Shown: positions 43,539 through 51,845, numbered from the stretch's first letter. The stretch is 64,000 nucleotides of DNA from Polaromonas sp. 39-63-25 (GCF_002278925.1 NZ_NCJH01000011.1:140414-204413); one strand, 5' to 3'. The notes: a model not told the origin generated them from the letters alone. Numbers and translations are program-made.

Positions 43539-44686
43539 CGTGGCACTCCGGGGATGTGGTCGACCACATGGATGCGGCTGCGCGCCGTCAGTGCCTTTTC
43601 GCTATAGGTCACAACCTGGTCCCCATTCTTGAGCCCTTCGCGCACCTGCACGTAACCATTGAGGTCGGAAGTCCCGAGCTTGACCGGGGAGAAACGCAGA
43701 TCACCATCCACGATTTGCCAGACACCGACTTTGTCGCCCTCACGCTGGACGGCAGCGTTGGGGATCAGTGGAGCGGCCGGGAGCGCCGGCAAGTCAACCG
43801 TGACTTCGGCCAGTTCACCCACCGGTGGCAAAGGTTCTGGTTTGTTATCGAATGTCACCTTGGCGAGCGTTTCCTCGGTTACCGAGTCGGCCTTGGGTTC
43901 CACCCGCAGCACGCGACCTTTCAAGGTCTTGCCGCCACGCGAACGCAGTGCGATACGAGCCGGTAGCCCCCCAGCCAGCCCCGATGCGCTGATCTGGTCG
44001 AAGCGCACATTGATCCACAAACTCTTGGGGTCGATCACTTCCACCACGGCCTGGCCTGCGACGATGGTCGTGCCGGGATCGGCATCACGCACGGCGACTA
44101 CACCGTCGACCGGCGCGATCAGTCGCAGATTGCTCCGCTGCGCAACCAGTGCTTCACGGTCGGAGCGTGCCCGGGCAATATCTTCCCGAGCAGCGGATAG
44201 GCCGGCATCGGCGATCTGCAGCTCCTGCCGCTTGGTGGTGACGATTTCCTCGCTGGTCGAGCGCACCGCAAACAATTGCTCATAGCGGCGCGCCTGGGTT
44301 TGCGCGTAGGCTTGCCGGGCTTCTGCCTCGCGCAAAGCTGCTTCCGCACGCTTGAATGCCGACTCCTGTGAGCGCACTCGGTCATCGAGGTCGACCGGCT
44401 CCATCTCGCCGAGCACCTGTCCGGCCTTGACCTGGTCGCCTACATGCACCTCCAGGCGTTTGACGCGCCCGGCAAACGTTGGCCCGATCTTGTAGGTGTA
44501 GCGCGCCTCCACCGTGCCGATGCCGAACAGCGCCGGTGTGACTGTCCGCGATTCCACGGTCACGACCGTCACCGCGACCGGCGCCAGCGGGCCGGATCGG
44601 AGGCCAACGTAGATAAATAGTGCAAGCAACGGGACGATGACGGCCAGGAGCGCCAAGGTGCGGCTTTGCAGTGGTAGACGTTTCAT
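43535..44686 (-). CDS. Periplasmic adaptor (HlyD/DevB-type membrane fusion protein)
   Basis: A 383-residue adaptor with an N-terminal membrane anchor (TLALLAVIVPLLALFIYVGL), a lipoyl-like segment (YTYKIGPTFAGRVKRLEVHVGDQVKAGQVLGEM), a long coiled-coil hairpin rich in Arg/Glu/Ala (about residues 105-190) and barrel domains (GVVAVRDADPGTTIVAGQAVVEVID). It links the inner-membrane ABC pump with an outer-membrane channel, most likely the NodT protein at the end of the block. It overlaps the TetR gene and the permease gene by 4 bases each. Confidence 0.93.
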   Translation of the reverse strand: MKRLPLQSRTLALLAVIVPLLALFIYVGLRSGPLAPVAVTVVTVESRTVTPALFGIGTVEARYTYKIGPTFAGRVKRLEVHVGDQVKAGQVLGEMEPVDLDDRVRSQESAFKRAEAALREAEARQAYAQTQARRYEQLFAVRSTSEEIVTTKRQELQIADAGLSAAREDIARARSDREALVAQRSNLRLIAPVDGVVAVRDADPGTTIVAGQAVVEVIDPKSLWINVRFDQISASGLAGGLPARIALRSRGGKTLKGRVLRVEPKADSVTEETLAKVTFDNKPEPLPPVGELAEVTVDLPALPAAPLIPNAAVQREGDKVGVWQIVDGDLRFSPVKLGTSDLNGYVQVREGLKNGDQVVTYSEKALTARSRIHVVDHIPGVPR

Positions 44687-45291
44687 AGGGCGCTCCCGAT
44701 GCCACGCCGATAAATTGCAAATACACGTGGCGCATCGCGGCGGATGTTGGCAACATCGCCGGCCAGCAGCGATTGCATCACCAGCCCCTGGATGGTGCCG
44801 ATGAAGAGGGTGACGGCAGCCTCGGTATCGAGCGCGGCATCCAGCTCCCCCTGTGCTTTGCCTTCCTTAATCAGCCGATGCAAACGCTCGCCATAGTGGC
44901 GGATGAGCGTCTGCACCATGCGCTTGGGGGCCGTCTCCCCCGCACGTTGCAATTCGCCAAACATCATCCGCGGCACCCCGGGATGCTCGGCCACGAAATC
45001 AATATGCGTCATAAAGATTGCCTCCAGCGCGGCAATCGGGGAAGCAACGTCCTGCGCGGCCTTGTCCACCCGTGAGAGCAAGCGTTCCGCTACCCACGCC
45101 ATGACCGCTTGCAGGATGGAATCCTTGCTGGGGAAGTGGCGAAATATCGCGCCCTGGGTCAGGCCCATGCGCTTGGCAATGGCGGAGGTGGTGATGTCAT
45201 TGGGATTCTGTTCGGCAGCCAGTTCGACTACCGTCTCGACGGTTATTGCGCGCCGCTCGTCGGCAGGTAAATGTTTAGCATGGTCATTCAT
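44683..45291 (-). CDS. TetR/AcrR family transcriptional regulator
   Basis: A 202-residue repressor-type protein. The N-terminal helix-turn-helix is ITVETVVELAAEQNPNDITTSAIAKRMGLTQGAIFRHFPSKDSILQAVM; the C-terminal ligand domain covers residues 80-195. It is the first gene of the long leftward block and overlaps the adaptor gene (ATGA). It probably represses its own operon through the inverted repeat 20 bases upstream. The ribosome-binding site AGGGGGCG precedes the ATG. Confidence 0.93.
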   Translation of the reverse strand: MNDHAKHLPADERRAITVETVVELAAEQNPNDITTSAIAKRMGLTQGAIFRHFPSKDSILQAVMAWVAERLLSRVDKAAQDVASPIAALEAIFMTHIDFVAEHPGVPRMMFGELQRAGETAPKRMVQTLIRHYGERLHRLIKEGKAQGELDAALDTEAAVTLFIGTIQGLVMQSLLAGDVANIRRDAPRVFAIYRRGIGSAL

Positions 45292-45310
45292 CGTTTCGCC
45301 CCCTAAAGTA

Positions 45311-45324
45311 AGTAATCAATTACT
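45311..45324. promoter_or_regulatory. Candidate TetR operator
   Basis: AGTAAT-CA-ATTACT, a perfect 6+6 inverted repeat, is set in AT-rich sequence 20 bases upstream of the tetR start codon and overlaps the expected promoter of the whole leftward block. Confidence 0.6.
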
Positions 45325-45437
45325 ATCTTATCAGATTGGAATTTCTATGCAAGTAGAGTTCTACGCAACTGAAGGAGCGAGTTTGTGGATCTGCGTCACA
45401 GTGCGCCGCTGTTTCCGCGATTTTTTTGCCTCAACTC

Positions 45438-45852
45438 CTAGGGGAAGCTCTGATCAAGCACTGATTTCTCCCGCAACGGGTCGACCAGCTGCGGATTCGA
45501 AGTGGATTGAGTGTCAAAGGAGGTCCTCTGGAACCTTGGCGGCGCGTTTGGGGCCCCAGCGGGCGCACCTGTGCCCGCAGGCCATCCAGTAGGGGCCCTC
45601 TGACGGTGAATAACGGTGGATAAATTACCCAGCGCGGCCGCCACGAACAGGCGGTTGCCATTCTTGGCCAGACCCCGGTAGCGCACTTTGGCAAAGCCGA
45701 AGATGCGTTTGATCACCCCGATGGCGTGTTCCACCCACGCCCTGACTCTGGAGCGCTGGCGGTTGATCTCGTGCTGCATCTGGCTCAGGTACTTGTAGCC
45801 GCGCCCGCGCTGCTGGGTCAGGTCCTGCGCCCAAGGCGAGCACTACTCGATC
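45438..45852 (-). pseudogene. IS5-family transposase fragment (3' part)
   Basis: The frame reads LTQQRGRGYKYLSQMQHEIN, RVRAWVEHAIGVIKRIFGFA and KVRYRGLAKNGNRLFVAAAL. This is the C-terminal catalytic end of IS5-group transposases (VEHxxGxIKxxFGxxKxRYRGL). The N-terminal two thirds are missing upstream and the C-terminal tail runs into unrelated sequence. It directly abuts an IS110 fragment. Confidence 0.85.
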
Positions 45853-45873
45853 ACCTGGCATCACCGATCGTGG

Positions 45874-46098
45874 CTACTCTAGCTTTCGGCTGAGTTCGCT
45901 GTCTCGATGCCAGGCCTTGATCTGGACTTCCAACTCAATTACCTGCTTGTCCAATACCTTCAGGTGATCGAGTGGCCGTTCAACGAGTAATCGGAATGAT
46001 CCCGGCAATTCATTGGTGGCATCTTCGATGAGTTCGGGAGCACGGATTGCAATGTGACCGATACCCTGCGGAATAATCAAGCCGAATTCTGGCTGCAT
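45874..46098 (-). pseudogene. IS110-family transposase fragment
   Basis: The frame reads MQPEFGLIIPQGIGHIAI, then NELPGSFRLLVERPLDHLKV and QVIELEVQIKAWHRDSELSR. This is the spacer region between the two catalytic parts of IS110 transposases (EFGxxxPxG, LPGxxRxLxxRLxxHLKxLD, LExQIxxWHR). Both ends are missing. Confidence 0.8.
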
Positions 46099-46318
46099 AT
46101 TCCGGTCTACTTGACCATCTGTGCCGGTAATCGTTGACCGGCAACCCTAAAAGTTCTGCTCTTGACCATGTTGACTACTGACTTACACGGCAGAGCGACT
46201 TGCTTCTATCGGTCAAGCAATAGACATTTGCTTAGATGGCAGAATGCGGCCAACAACGGACGTACATGCCGAACCCCTCCGCGCGCCCTAGGGTACGTAG
46301 GTAGCAGCCGTACATGGC
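46099..46318. other. Intergenic region between IS fragments and small-RNA candidate
   Basis: Part of a 400-base stretch with no supported protein gene. An 88-codon open frame runs across it and across the small-RNA promoter, but lacks a ribosome-binding site and protein-like composition. Confidence 0.4.
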
Positions 46319-46347
46319 TTGGCAAGACCTCCGGCATCCGCTATCAT
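46319..46347 (+). promoter_or_regulatory. Sigma70-type promoter of the small-RNA candidate
   Basis: TTGGCA (46319-46324), a 17-base spacer and TATCAT (46342-46347) form a near-consensus promoter. Transcription would start near 46354. Confidence 0.6.
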
Positions 46348-46353
46348 TTCTCA

Positions 46354-46463
46354 CTATGGCTTGCTCGCAAATTGCGTCGATTATTCACACCATTCGAAAG
46401 ATGGTGGGTTAGCGCGCGGCCTGTGTAGCCATAAGCAACCCGCCCCGTGAGGCGGGTTTTTTT
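46354..46463 (+). ncRNA. Candidate small RNA or leaderless micro-ORF (about 110 nt)
   Basis: The predicted transcript runs from the promoter at 46319-46347 to an intrinsic terminator (AACCCGCC / GGCGGGTT stem, 6-nt loop, seven T, 46437-46463). It contains an internal small hairpin (ACCAT / ATGGT) and an 18-codon frame (46356-46412, MACSQIASIIHTIRKMVG) that would be essentially leaderless. A free-standing promoter-terminator pair this short is typical of a small RNA or a type I toxin-antitoxin component. Family not recognised. Confidence 0.45.
46437..46463 (+). terminator. Intrinsic terminator
   Basis: An 8-bp perfect stem AACCCGCC / GGCGGGTT with loop CCGTGA, followed by a T run. It separates the small transcript from the P-loop kinase gene 40 bases downstream. 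Confidence 0.85.
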
Positions 46464-46501
46464 CTGTCTTCCGGGGCTTCTCAAAGTCACTGGAGATCGC
46501 A

Positions 46502-47023
46502 ATGAGTACATTCGAAACGACGCAAAATGCGAAAGCCTTTTCCGCGCCAGCAGTATTTCACATGGTTTGCGGAAAAATTGGCTCCGGAAAATCGACGTTG
46601 ACCAGGCGCCTTGCGATGGAGCCGATGACGGTTCTCATTTGCGAAGATGATTGGCTCGCACGTCTGTATCCGAACGAGATTCATGCCATCTTGGACTACG
46701 TTCGCTGTGCCGGTAGATTACGTGGGGCGATGGCCAGCCACATCGAAGCACTGCTCACCGCCGGAATTTCGGTCGTGCTCGATTTCCCATCAAATACCAC
46801 CCGCACAAGAGCTTGGGCACGCGAGATCTTCGAGAAAGCGGGCTCGTCACATCTGCTGCACTATCTTGACGTCTCCGACGAAGTCTGTAGGGCCCGTTTA
46901 CGTGCTCGCAATACATCAGGAGGGAACCCCTTTGAAACGAGTGATGAGGATTTCGACCAAATTACGAGTCATTTCGTCGCACCCGCCGCGGATGAGGGCT
47001 TTAACGTAGTCCGCTACGGCTGA
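46502..47023 (+). CDS. P-loop ATPase/kinase-like protein (AAA_33 type)
   Basis: A 173-residue protein with Walker A CGKIGSGKSTLTRRLA (residues 24-39) and an aspartate after a hydrophobic strand (ISVVLDFPSNTTRTRAWA), plus a basic lid LDVSDEVCRARLRARN. This is the layout of small kinases of the AAA_33/zeta-like group, which phosphorylate small molecules or nucleotides. The substrate is unknown. The ATG has GGAG 7 bases upstream. It stands alone between IS fragments, at GC lower than the core genome. Confidence 0.85.
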   Translation: MSTFETTQNAKAFSAPAVFHMVCGKIGSGKSTLTRRLAMEPMTVLICEDDWLARLYPNEIHAILDYVRCAGRLRGAMASHIEALLTAGISVVLDFPSNTTRTRAWAREIFEKAGSSHLLHYLDVSDEVCRARLRARNTSGGNPFETSDEDFDQITSHFVAPAADEGFNVVRYG

Positions 47024-47065
47024 ATGAGCTCTGCCTGAGGCCGTTCGGGTACCCGAAGGCAGGGC

Positions 47066-47176
47066 AAAGACCGGATCCAGAAGGAAGAACACCGCAAGAC
47101 CAGCATCCGGGCCAAGGTGGAGCATCCGTTTCGCGTGATCAAGCGCCAGTTCGGCTTGACCAAGGTGCGGTTCAAA
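47066..47176 (+). pseudogene. Second IS5-family transposase fragment
   Basis: The frame KDRIQKEEHRKTSIRAKVEH followed by PFRVIKRQFGLTKVRFK matches the VEHPFxVIKRQFGxxKVRYRG motif of IS5-group transposases. Only about 37 codons remain. It belongs to a different IS5 subgroup from the fragment at 45438 and points the opposite way. Confidence 0.8.
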
Positions 47177-47320
47177 GTGACTCGACGGCGCACCGGGCCT
47201 GCTATTCAGGAGCAAATGCAGTTTTCTCCCAAAATGCATCGAACCCGTCCTACAAAATCGGCCGAAAGCGGGACCATACGATGTCCACAATTCCATCGAG
47301 ATAATGAGGAATCGGGGAAC

Positions 47321-47701
47321 ATGCATCAAAGCCGGCTAGCAACAATCGTCATCGACTGTCAGACCGAAAATCTGGAGGCAGCCGCTGCATTTTGGTCAAA
47401 AGCATTGGGAGGGGTAGCTGAGCAACTCCCTGACCCCGAAAACTCGAACTATCGCCAACTGGCCACGCCGCCAGGAGAAGTAACCGTGTTGGTTCAGTCA
47501 GTCTCCCATTCCAGCCGAGTGCATATTGATATCGAAACAAACGATATTGAGGCGGAGGTCGTGCGTCTTGAGAGCCTGGGCGCGCGACGCGTCGCGCAGA
47601 TCAAGCGTTGGTGGGTGATGGAGGCGCCGACAGGCCAGCGATTTTGCGTCGTGCGGCCTCAGCGTTCTGACTTTGAGGATCATGCCAACGTCTGGAGGTA
47701 G
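47321..47701 (+). CDS. VOC family (glyoxalase-like) protein
   Basis: A 126-residue single-domain protein of the vicinal-oxygen-chelate fold: RLATIVIDCQTENLEAAAAFWSKALGG at the N terminus and VHIDIETNDIEAEVVRLESLGARRVAQ plus WWVMEAPTGQRFCVVRPQ at the C terminus, as in glyoxalase-like domain PF18029. Enzymatic activity is not predictable. The ATG has a GAGGAATCGGGG upstream region. An open frame extends 5' into the IS5 remnant but is not part of this gene. Confidence 0.85.
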   Translation: MHQSRLATIVIDCQTENLEAAAAFWSKALGGVAEQLPDPENSNYRQLATPPGEVTVLVQSVSHSSRVHIDIETNDIEAEVVRLESLGARRVAQIKRWWVMEAPTGQRFCVVRPQRSDFEDHANVWR

Positions 47702-47826
47702 CCTTTACTGAGGGCTCAACTTCAAGGGCAATGCTGGACAAATGGACATACAACAGCCATCTCTTATTCACGACCCTTCCGCATGCTGGCTTAACTTGGC
47801 TCGACATCAATTACGAAGGAAGCCGA

Positions 47827-48315
47827 ATGTTTGAACTTGGGGTGAACTGGTGGGAGCTACCTGTACGAGCCACCCTTATTTATTTGGCGCTGCTGGCAAT
47901 GGTACGTGTTTCAGGTCGACGAACTGTCGGCCAGTTCACGCCGTTTGATCTGCTGGTTGTCATGCTTTTGAGCGAGTCGGTTTCATCAGCGCTCAACGGT
48001 GGGGAAGAGTCAATCACTGGTGGGCTACTTGCTGCTCTCACCTTGGTTACTCTTAACATGGCGGTGGCGTTAGTGACGTCCCGAATACATCAGGTGCAGC
48101 ACCTATTGGAAGGCCGTCCTATTCTGGTTGGGAGGGATGGCCAAGTCTACCGTGACGTTCTCAACCGGCAGCGCGTTCCCCTGGCAGACATGGAACAGGC
48201 TTTGCGCGAAGCCGACTGCGATAGCAAGGAGATGCGATTTGCCTTCCTGGAGGCTGATGGAAAAATCAGCATCTTGAAGAATTCGGGCAATGATGTGCAT
48301 GCGGGGTCCCAATGA
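47827..48315 (+). CDS. DUF421 (YetF-like) membrane protein
   Basis: A 162-residue protein with three N-terminal transmembrane helices (ATLIYLALLAMVRVSGRRT, FDLLVVMLLSESVSSALN, GLLAALTLVTLNMAVALVT) and a cytoplasmic DUF421 domain (LLEGRPILVGRDGQVYRDVLNRQRVPLADMEQALREADC and FAFLEADGKISILK). GRRTVGQFTPFDLLV is the family signature. Function is unknown; YetF proteins are linked to stress or spore physiology in Bacillus. The start has AAGGA upstream. It overlaps the isochorismatase gene by 4 bases (ATGA). Confidence 0.9.
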   Translation: MFELGVNWWELPVRATLIYLALLAMVRVSGRRTVGQFTPFDLLVVMLLSESVSSALNGGEESITGGLLAALTLVTLNMAVALVTSRIHQVQHLLEGRPILVGRDGQVYRDVLNRQRVPLADMEQALREADCDSKEMRFAFLEADGKISILKNSGNDVHAGSQ

Positions 48316-48899
48316 ATGACACTGACCTGCCCTCGGCGGGTTGCGTGTTGCTGCTCGTTGACTTCATCAACCCTCTAGATTTCCCCGGAGCCGGGGATCT
48401 AGCGTCCGAAGCGTTGTTGGCCGCCCATTCGACAGCCGCATTAAAGCAAAGGTTGCAAAAGTGCGGGATTCCAACGATCTACGCAAACGACAACTTCGGT
48501 AGCTGGCAATCGAATTTCAGAGATATTGTCAAAAAAGTCAGTGAAGGTGGGGGCGAATCTGCTCAGATCGCGAGAGCGTTAACGCCGCAAAAAGGCGATC
48601 TAACCGTTCTCAAACCTCGACATTCAGCGTTTTTGGGTTCACCACTGGATTATCTTCTCAACCGTATTGGTGCCAAACGCATTATCGTAACGGGGCTCGC
48701 AGCGGATATCTGTGTCCAGCTCACAGTAGCCGATGCTTTCCTCCAAGGCTACAGCACGCACGTTCCTGAAGACTGCACGGCTGCAGAATCCGCCACAGCG
48801 AAGAAACAGGCGCTGAAATATATGCAGCGGGTGCTCAAGAGTGATATCTCATCTTCGCTATTTATTGATGGTCCGTCATTGCTAGGTGAGGGGCGATAA
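48312..48899 (+). CDS. Isochorismatase-family cysteine hydrolase
   Basis: A 195-residue protein of the isochorismatase-like hydrolase fold. CVLLLVDFINPLDFPGAGDL carries the first catalytic Asp, LTVLKPRHSAFLGSPLDYLL the Lys, and IIVTGLAADICVQLTVADAFLQGY the nucleophilic Cys (AADICV). Family members hydrolyse amides such as nicotinamide or ureido compounds; the substrate here is unknown. It is coupled to the DUF421 gene. Confidence 0.9.
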   Translation: MNDTDLPSAGCVLLLVDFINPLDFPGAGDLASEALLAAHSTAALKQRLQKCGIPTIYANDNFGSWQSNFRDIVKKVSEGGGESAQIARALTPQKGDLTVLKPRHSAFLGSPLDYLLNRIGAKRIIVTGLAADICVQLTVADAFLQGYSTHVPEDCTAAESATAKKQALKYMQRVLKSDISSSLFIDGPSLLGEGR

Positions 48900-49315
48900 G
48901 AGGTTTGGAGTCTGCTGCAATGGCCGGCCGGGCTGGTCACCCTATTAGTTTCCTAATCGATGGCTCCATCGCATAAAGGCTGACAAAACTGCTCCTTCTT
49001 TTTTTTGATCCCGGCAATGCACTGTTGCCTACTTGGGCGTGCAGACGTCGTGTTGCGGTGGCGCTTGGTATTTGCCTGGCGAGACGGCCTTCGCGGTGCG
49101 AGCTGGCTGCCGGCTTCCCAGCGTAGCACTAGAGCTTTGGTGGGCTTGGGCAGTGAGCCAGCGCGGCGGCCTTGTTGAGCTTTGGGCTTTTGGCTTTTGA
49201 TGCCACGCTCCCAGGAGCTGACACACATGCGGCTTGAGGCTAAGCTCAATTGTTCATTTAAAACTCCCAGCGATCCGCGGGCCAATTTCAGGGACTAGAG
49301 AATTTCTTTTAGGTC
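48900..49315. other. Region without a confident gene
   Basis: About 415 bases. Leftwards, two overlapping frames exist in different registers (49285-48953, basic and low-complexity; 49226-49029, starting MCQLLGAWHQKPKAQ). Neither matches a family I know or has a good ribosome-binding site. Either could be a decayed gene. Confidence 0.35.
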
Positions 49316-49564
49316 TTAAATATTGCGGGGCCGTTGCTCACTCTCTCTCCGACAAGACGGCATTTTCAATTGACGTATGACTTCAAGTCTCCTGTAGACC
49401 TGAGGCCACTGCACTAATTCTTCTGCCGTGGGTGCAGGCCCTCCTTGTTGATAGGCGATCATTTTTTCGTGCAGCGCACGATCGCGGTCCAAATTTATCT
49501 GACCACTAAGCCGCTCCGCTTGAATCGCCGCCCGCAGCTTGTCAATGCAACTTGATTTAGGCAT
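49316..49564 (-). CDS. Hypothetical small protein
   Basis: An 82-residue hydrophilic protein (MPKSSCIDKLRAAIQAERL ... PTAEELVQWPQVYRRLEVIRQLKM). No membrane segment or known motif. The start ATG has GGAGAG 9 bases upstream, which supports translation. It is divergent from the histidine kinase gene and separated from it by an AT-rich region. Confidence 0.5.
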   Translation of the reverse strand: MPKSSCIDKLRAAIQAERLSGQINLDRDRALHEKMIAYQQGGPAPTAEELVQWPQVYRRLEVIRQLKMPSCRRESEQRPRNI

Positions 49565-49880
49565 GCTGGTTTTTCTCTCCGGCGGATTTTTTACTCCTCT
49601 GTGGTGAATGCAAGTTTATATCCCCACAAACTGGCCTACAAATTGAAATTTCAACTCAGTTTTTTTGAGTCTTTCCGAATCGCTAAGTCTGCGGGCCGCC
49701 GATTTAAAACTATTACAAATTCGGTGCACCACATCTTCCATGGAAGTTCTGGGCTAGTGTTTACTCCAAGTTCCCCATTTTTTTGAATAAATTATCGGAA
49801 GAAATGGACTATTGAGTATTTTTTCTTATTTTTGCAGGCCGACGAATGGCTGCAAGTGGGCCAAAGGAATAGGATGAGTA
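49565..49880. other. AT-rich intergenic region (divergent promoters)
   Basis: About 315 bases, clearly richer in A/T than the surroundings, between the leftward small ORF and the rightward histidine kinase. It probably carries both promoters. No gene is seen. Confidence 0.45.
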
Positions 49881-51845
49881 ATGCTTCTTGGTGAATTGTC
49901 TTTACGGTCCAAACTGGCTGGGTTACTGATGGCGACATCGGTGATTCCACTGGGTGTGTCGGCCTTCTTTGACATTCGCGAAATGCGTGAGAAAGGGATC
50001 AAAGATGCAGAAGCATTGCTTGCCGCACGTGCGGAGCAGATCTCACGCGAAATGGACAGTACGCACAACGGATACCGGCAGTCAGCCGTTCGTGTTGCAA
50101 ACCTGCCTGCCGTGAAGGCGTACTGCGTTGCGCCTGAGAATGGGCGCCAAGACCATCAGGATCGCTTGCTCGGGATTTTTGCTACTTTCAATAAGAGCGA
50201 TGCTGCTATTCACGGACTTACTGTCATGGACGGTACTGGCCGAATAGTCGTTGCATCAGAGAAATCGCTTGTCGGGTCCGACCGGTCAACACGGCCCAAT
50301 GTCATCAAGGCGCTACGCGGCCAATCTGTCACCAGCGACATAGCCTTCGGGATCCGACAGGGGCAGTTGCAGCCGACAGTTGTCTATTTGGAGCCCGTAC
50401 GTGATGACCAGAACCGGGTCATTTGCATTGTGGCCATGGGGGTGCACGCAGAGGTGTTCTGGAAAGTTCTACGATCCTCCCACGGGACGGCGGGGCCCAA
50501 CAGCTTTGCGGTGCTGTATGACAAGCTGGGCATTCGGATCGGGACGTCGCGGGAAGAGTCTTTGCTTTACCGACCAAGCGGTGATCTCGGGCGGGATGAG
50601 GTGGAAAGCCAGGTGGCGGTGAACCGGTTCGGTGACCGCACGCGGGAATTTCTTGGAGATGTGCACGCTTTTCCGCAACATTTTGAACGCGCCCGCGCGG
50701 CAGGCACCGATTCTGAGGTATTTCGTGGGTCATCGCCACTGAACAATGCCGTTAACTTTGGTGTGGCACATCGTTTGTCCAGCGTGCCGTGGACTGTTTT
50801 TTACATGGTCCCAGAACAAAATATCTTGGCCGAAATTTCTAAGGCTGCGCGAGAAAAACTCTTGCTTGTTTTGGCAATCATGGGTATCTCCGCCGGCTTG
50901 GGATTATTTTTTGCAGCGAGCATTCTCCGGTCAATCAGAGCTCTTAGTGACGCGACCACAGCTCTCACCAGCGGTGTGGACGATGTACGAGTTGCAGTGC
51001 GAGGCAATGATGAGCTGGCCCGGCTTGGAGTCAGTTTCAACGAAATGGCTGACAAACTCCAAGCCCAAGCAAACGATTTGCAGAAGACGAATCACCAACT
51101 TCGTACTTACTCTCGCGAGCTGGAAGTAACGAACAAGGATTTGGATGCATTTGCCTTTTCTGTATCACACGATTTGCGCGCCCCGCTACATGTAGTAGAT
51201 GGATTCTCGAAGTTGCTCGCTGACAAATTTGAGGGGAAACTTGACGACAAAGCTGGACAGTACCTCTCCAGAATTCGTTCCGGCGTTATTTTGATGGAGC
51301 AGTTGGTTGAGGGTTTACTCAGGCTCTCGCGTCTCGGGAGGAAGCCGCTGGATAAACAACCGGTCAATATTGCCGAGTTGGTATGCAATGTCGTACGAGA
51401 AATGCCTGAGGTGATGTCCAGGCATTGCCTGGTAGAAATTCCTGCCGATCAATCGCCCGTTTTGGCGGACCGGGTGTTATTGCGACAGGTATTTTCAAAT
51501 TTGCTGTCTAACGCATGCAAATTTTCGTCAAAAGAAATCAATCCGAAGGTTTGCATCGGTTCTCAGTCAGTGGATGGTCAGCAAATTTACTTTGTACGTG
51601 ACAATGGCGCCGGGTTTGATCCTGCGCACGCAAATCATTTGTTCGAGCCCTTTCAGCGCCTCCATCGTGCCGATGAATTTGTTGGACTTGGTATCGGTCT
51701 GTCGATTGTGAAACGGATAGTTGAACGGCATGGTGGCCGAATCTGGGCGGAGGCGGCATTGGGTGAAGGCGCGTGTTTCTACTTTACGCTGGGTGACGGT
51801 CTTATTGAGGAGAGAAAATTCAGCGTTAGTACAGTTGGTACTTGA
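49881..51845 (+). CDS. Membrane-bound sensor histidine kinase
   Basis: A 654-residue sensor kinase. An N-terminal transmembrane helix (SKLAGLLMATSVIPLGVSAFF) precedes a periplasmic Cache-like sensor domain (about residues 45-310, with IHGLTVMDGTGRIVVASEKSLVGSD). A second helix (LLLVLAIMGISAGLGLFFAASIL), a HAMP domain, a coiled coil and HisKA follow, with the phosphoacceptor His in AFSVSHDLRAPLHVVDGFSKLL. The ATPase domain shows FSNLLSNACKFSS (N box), VRDNGAGFD (G1) and GLGIGLSIVKRIVERHGG (G2). No response-regulator gene is adjacent. The ATG has AGGATGAG upstream. Confidence 0.93.
   Translation: MLLGELSLRSKLAGLLMATSVIPLGVSAFFDIREMREKGIKDAEALLAARAEQISREMDSTHNGYRQSAVRVANLPAVKAYCVAPENGRQDHQDRLLGIFATFNKSDAAIHGLTVMDGTGRIVVASEKSLVGSDRSTRPNVIKALRGQSVTSDIAFGIRQGQLQPTVVYLEPVRDDQNRVICIVAMGVHAEVFWKVLRSSHGTAGPNSFAVLYDKLGIRIGTSREESLLYRPSGDLGRDEVESQVAVNRFGDRTREFLGDVHAFPQHFERARAAGTDSEVFRGSSPLNNAVNFGVAHRLSSVPWTVFYMVPEQNILAEISKAAREKLLLVLAIMGISAGLGLFFAASILRSIRALSDATTALTSGVDDVRVAVRGNDELARLGVSFNEMADKLQAQANDLQKTNHQLRTYSRELEVTNKDLDAFAFSVSHDLRAPLHVVDGFSKLLADKFEGKLDDKAGQYLSRIRSGVILMEQLVEGLLRLSRLGRKPLDKQPVNIAELVCNVVREMPEVMSRHCLVEIPADQSPVLADRVLLRQVFSNLLSNACKFSSKEINPKVCIGSQSVDGQQIYFVRDNGAGFDPAHANHLFEPFQRLHRADEFVGLGIGLSIVKRIVERHGGRIWAEAALGEGACFYFTLGDGLIEERKFSVSTVGT

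Noticed and set aside
46162-46428. An 88-codon frame upstream of the P-loop kinase
   Set aside because: It crosses the promoter of the small-RNA candidate and has no ribosome-binding site or recognisable sequence.
47117-47701. A single longer protein joining the IS5 fragment to the VOC protein
   Set aside because: The first 68 residues are transposase remnant and unrelated sequence; the VOC domain has its own ATG and ribosome-binding site at 47321.
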